Source: Clostridium moniliforme (GTDB lineage Bacteria > Bacillota > Clostridia > Clostridiales > Clostridiaceae). From it: 64,000 nucleotides of DNA. Position 1 is the first letter of the stretch; every line of letters starts with the position of its first letter. A model generated the notes under the pieces. It was not told where the DNA came from. It was given only the letters and a program-made list of their open reading frames with translations, and made no database searches. This document shows positions 63,948 through 64,000 of the stretch, in pieces. The stretch covers positions 310,001-374,000 of the forward strand of contig NZ_JAGGJZ010000002.1 of NCBI RefSeq assembly GCF_017873235.1, read 5' to 3'. A program made the position numbers and the translations under genes.

Positions 63948-64000
63948 ATGGGAAACTTAATTTATGCCGTAACAGCAGCGTTTCAATTTTTCGTATTTTT
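63948..64000 (+). CDS. Start of an unidentified membrane protein, cut by the window edge
   Basis: ATG at 63948 preceded by AGGAG eight bases upstream; the 17 codons visible (MGNLIYAVTAAFQFFVF...) are strongly hydrophobic, as for a first membrane helix. Too little is present to name it. The 180 bases before it hold no clear structure. Confidence 0.55.
   Translation, partial: MGNLIYAVTAAFQFFVF

Overview
The window is a very AT-rich (roughly 25-30 % GC by eye), gene-dense chromosomal segment of a low-GC Gram-positive anaerobe, almost certainly a Clostridium sensu stricto (cluster I) species. The signs are [FeFe]-hydrogenase maturation genes, clostridial AsrABC sulfite reductase, a reverse rubrerythrin, a PPi-type phosphofructokinase, UvsE, several clostridial orphan families, GGAGG ribosome sites with frequent TTG/GTG starts, and many short intrinsic terminators. 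I cannot name the species. I see no tRNA, rRNA, CRISPR array, transposase or prophage; this is core-like chromosome with accessory islands.

Layout. 0-5.6 kb: Xaa-Pro aminopeptidase, reverse rubrerythrin, a DUF47/PiT phosphate-uptake pair and a DUF368 lipid-carrier translocase candidate. 5.6-7.2 kb: a GGDEF cyclase (minus) and an unknown protein. 7.4-12.8 kb: hydrogenase maturation operon TM1266-hydE-hydG1-hydG2-hydF, with two tandem hydG copies and a terminator-like hairpin in the leader. 13-20.2 kb: DbpA-type helicase, iron alcohol dehydrogenase, YtaF-like and VTT membrane proteins, a Cof phosphatase and an NSS transporter. 20.2-22.4 kb: two-component system.

22.6-34.4 kb is the metabolic core of the window: a Crp-family regulator, an FNT-family channel, asrABC, then hemA-precorrin-2 dehydrogenase-hemC-cobA/hemD-hemB-hemL-cbiK. 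These genes encode a full route from glutamyl-tRNA to siroheme, the cofactor of AsrC, with no heme branch. The FNT protein belongs to the family containing the hydrosulfide channel described in C. difficile, so the module can be read as sulfite in, siroheme made, sulfide out. A perfect TGTGA-N6-TCACA palindrome overlaps the end of the regulator gene.

34.4-43.9 kb: a choloylglycine-hydrolase family enzyme with penicillin-acylase-like Tyr82, a divergent LysR gene split by a frameshift exactly at an A-AAA-AAG slippery heptamer, an orphan PotD lipoprotein, TtcA-like, Cof, DUF4250, a 39-residue membrane micro-ORF, GGDEF-EAL and a polysaccharide deacetylase. 43.9-46.6 kb: uracil permease behind a 355-base leader that combines a terminator/antiterminator switch with a PyrR-type binding site, then a prealbumin-like protein and dUTPase. 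46.6-54.3 kb: ABC-F protein, TetR, a DUF4397 pair, class V aminotransferase, PPi-PFK and MntP-like. 54.3-56.3 kb: a Fur/Zur regulator convergent with a ZnuCB pair whose promoter carries a perfect 7-1-7 inverted repeat. 56.3-64 kb: small clostridial proteins, PepF, rhomboid protease, YjdF-like, UvsE, glutamate dehydrogenase and the start of an unidentified membrane protein at the edge.
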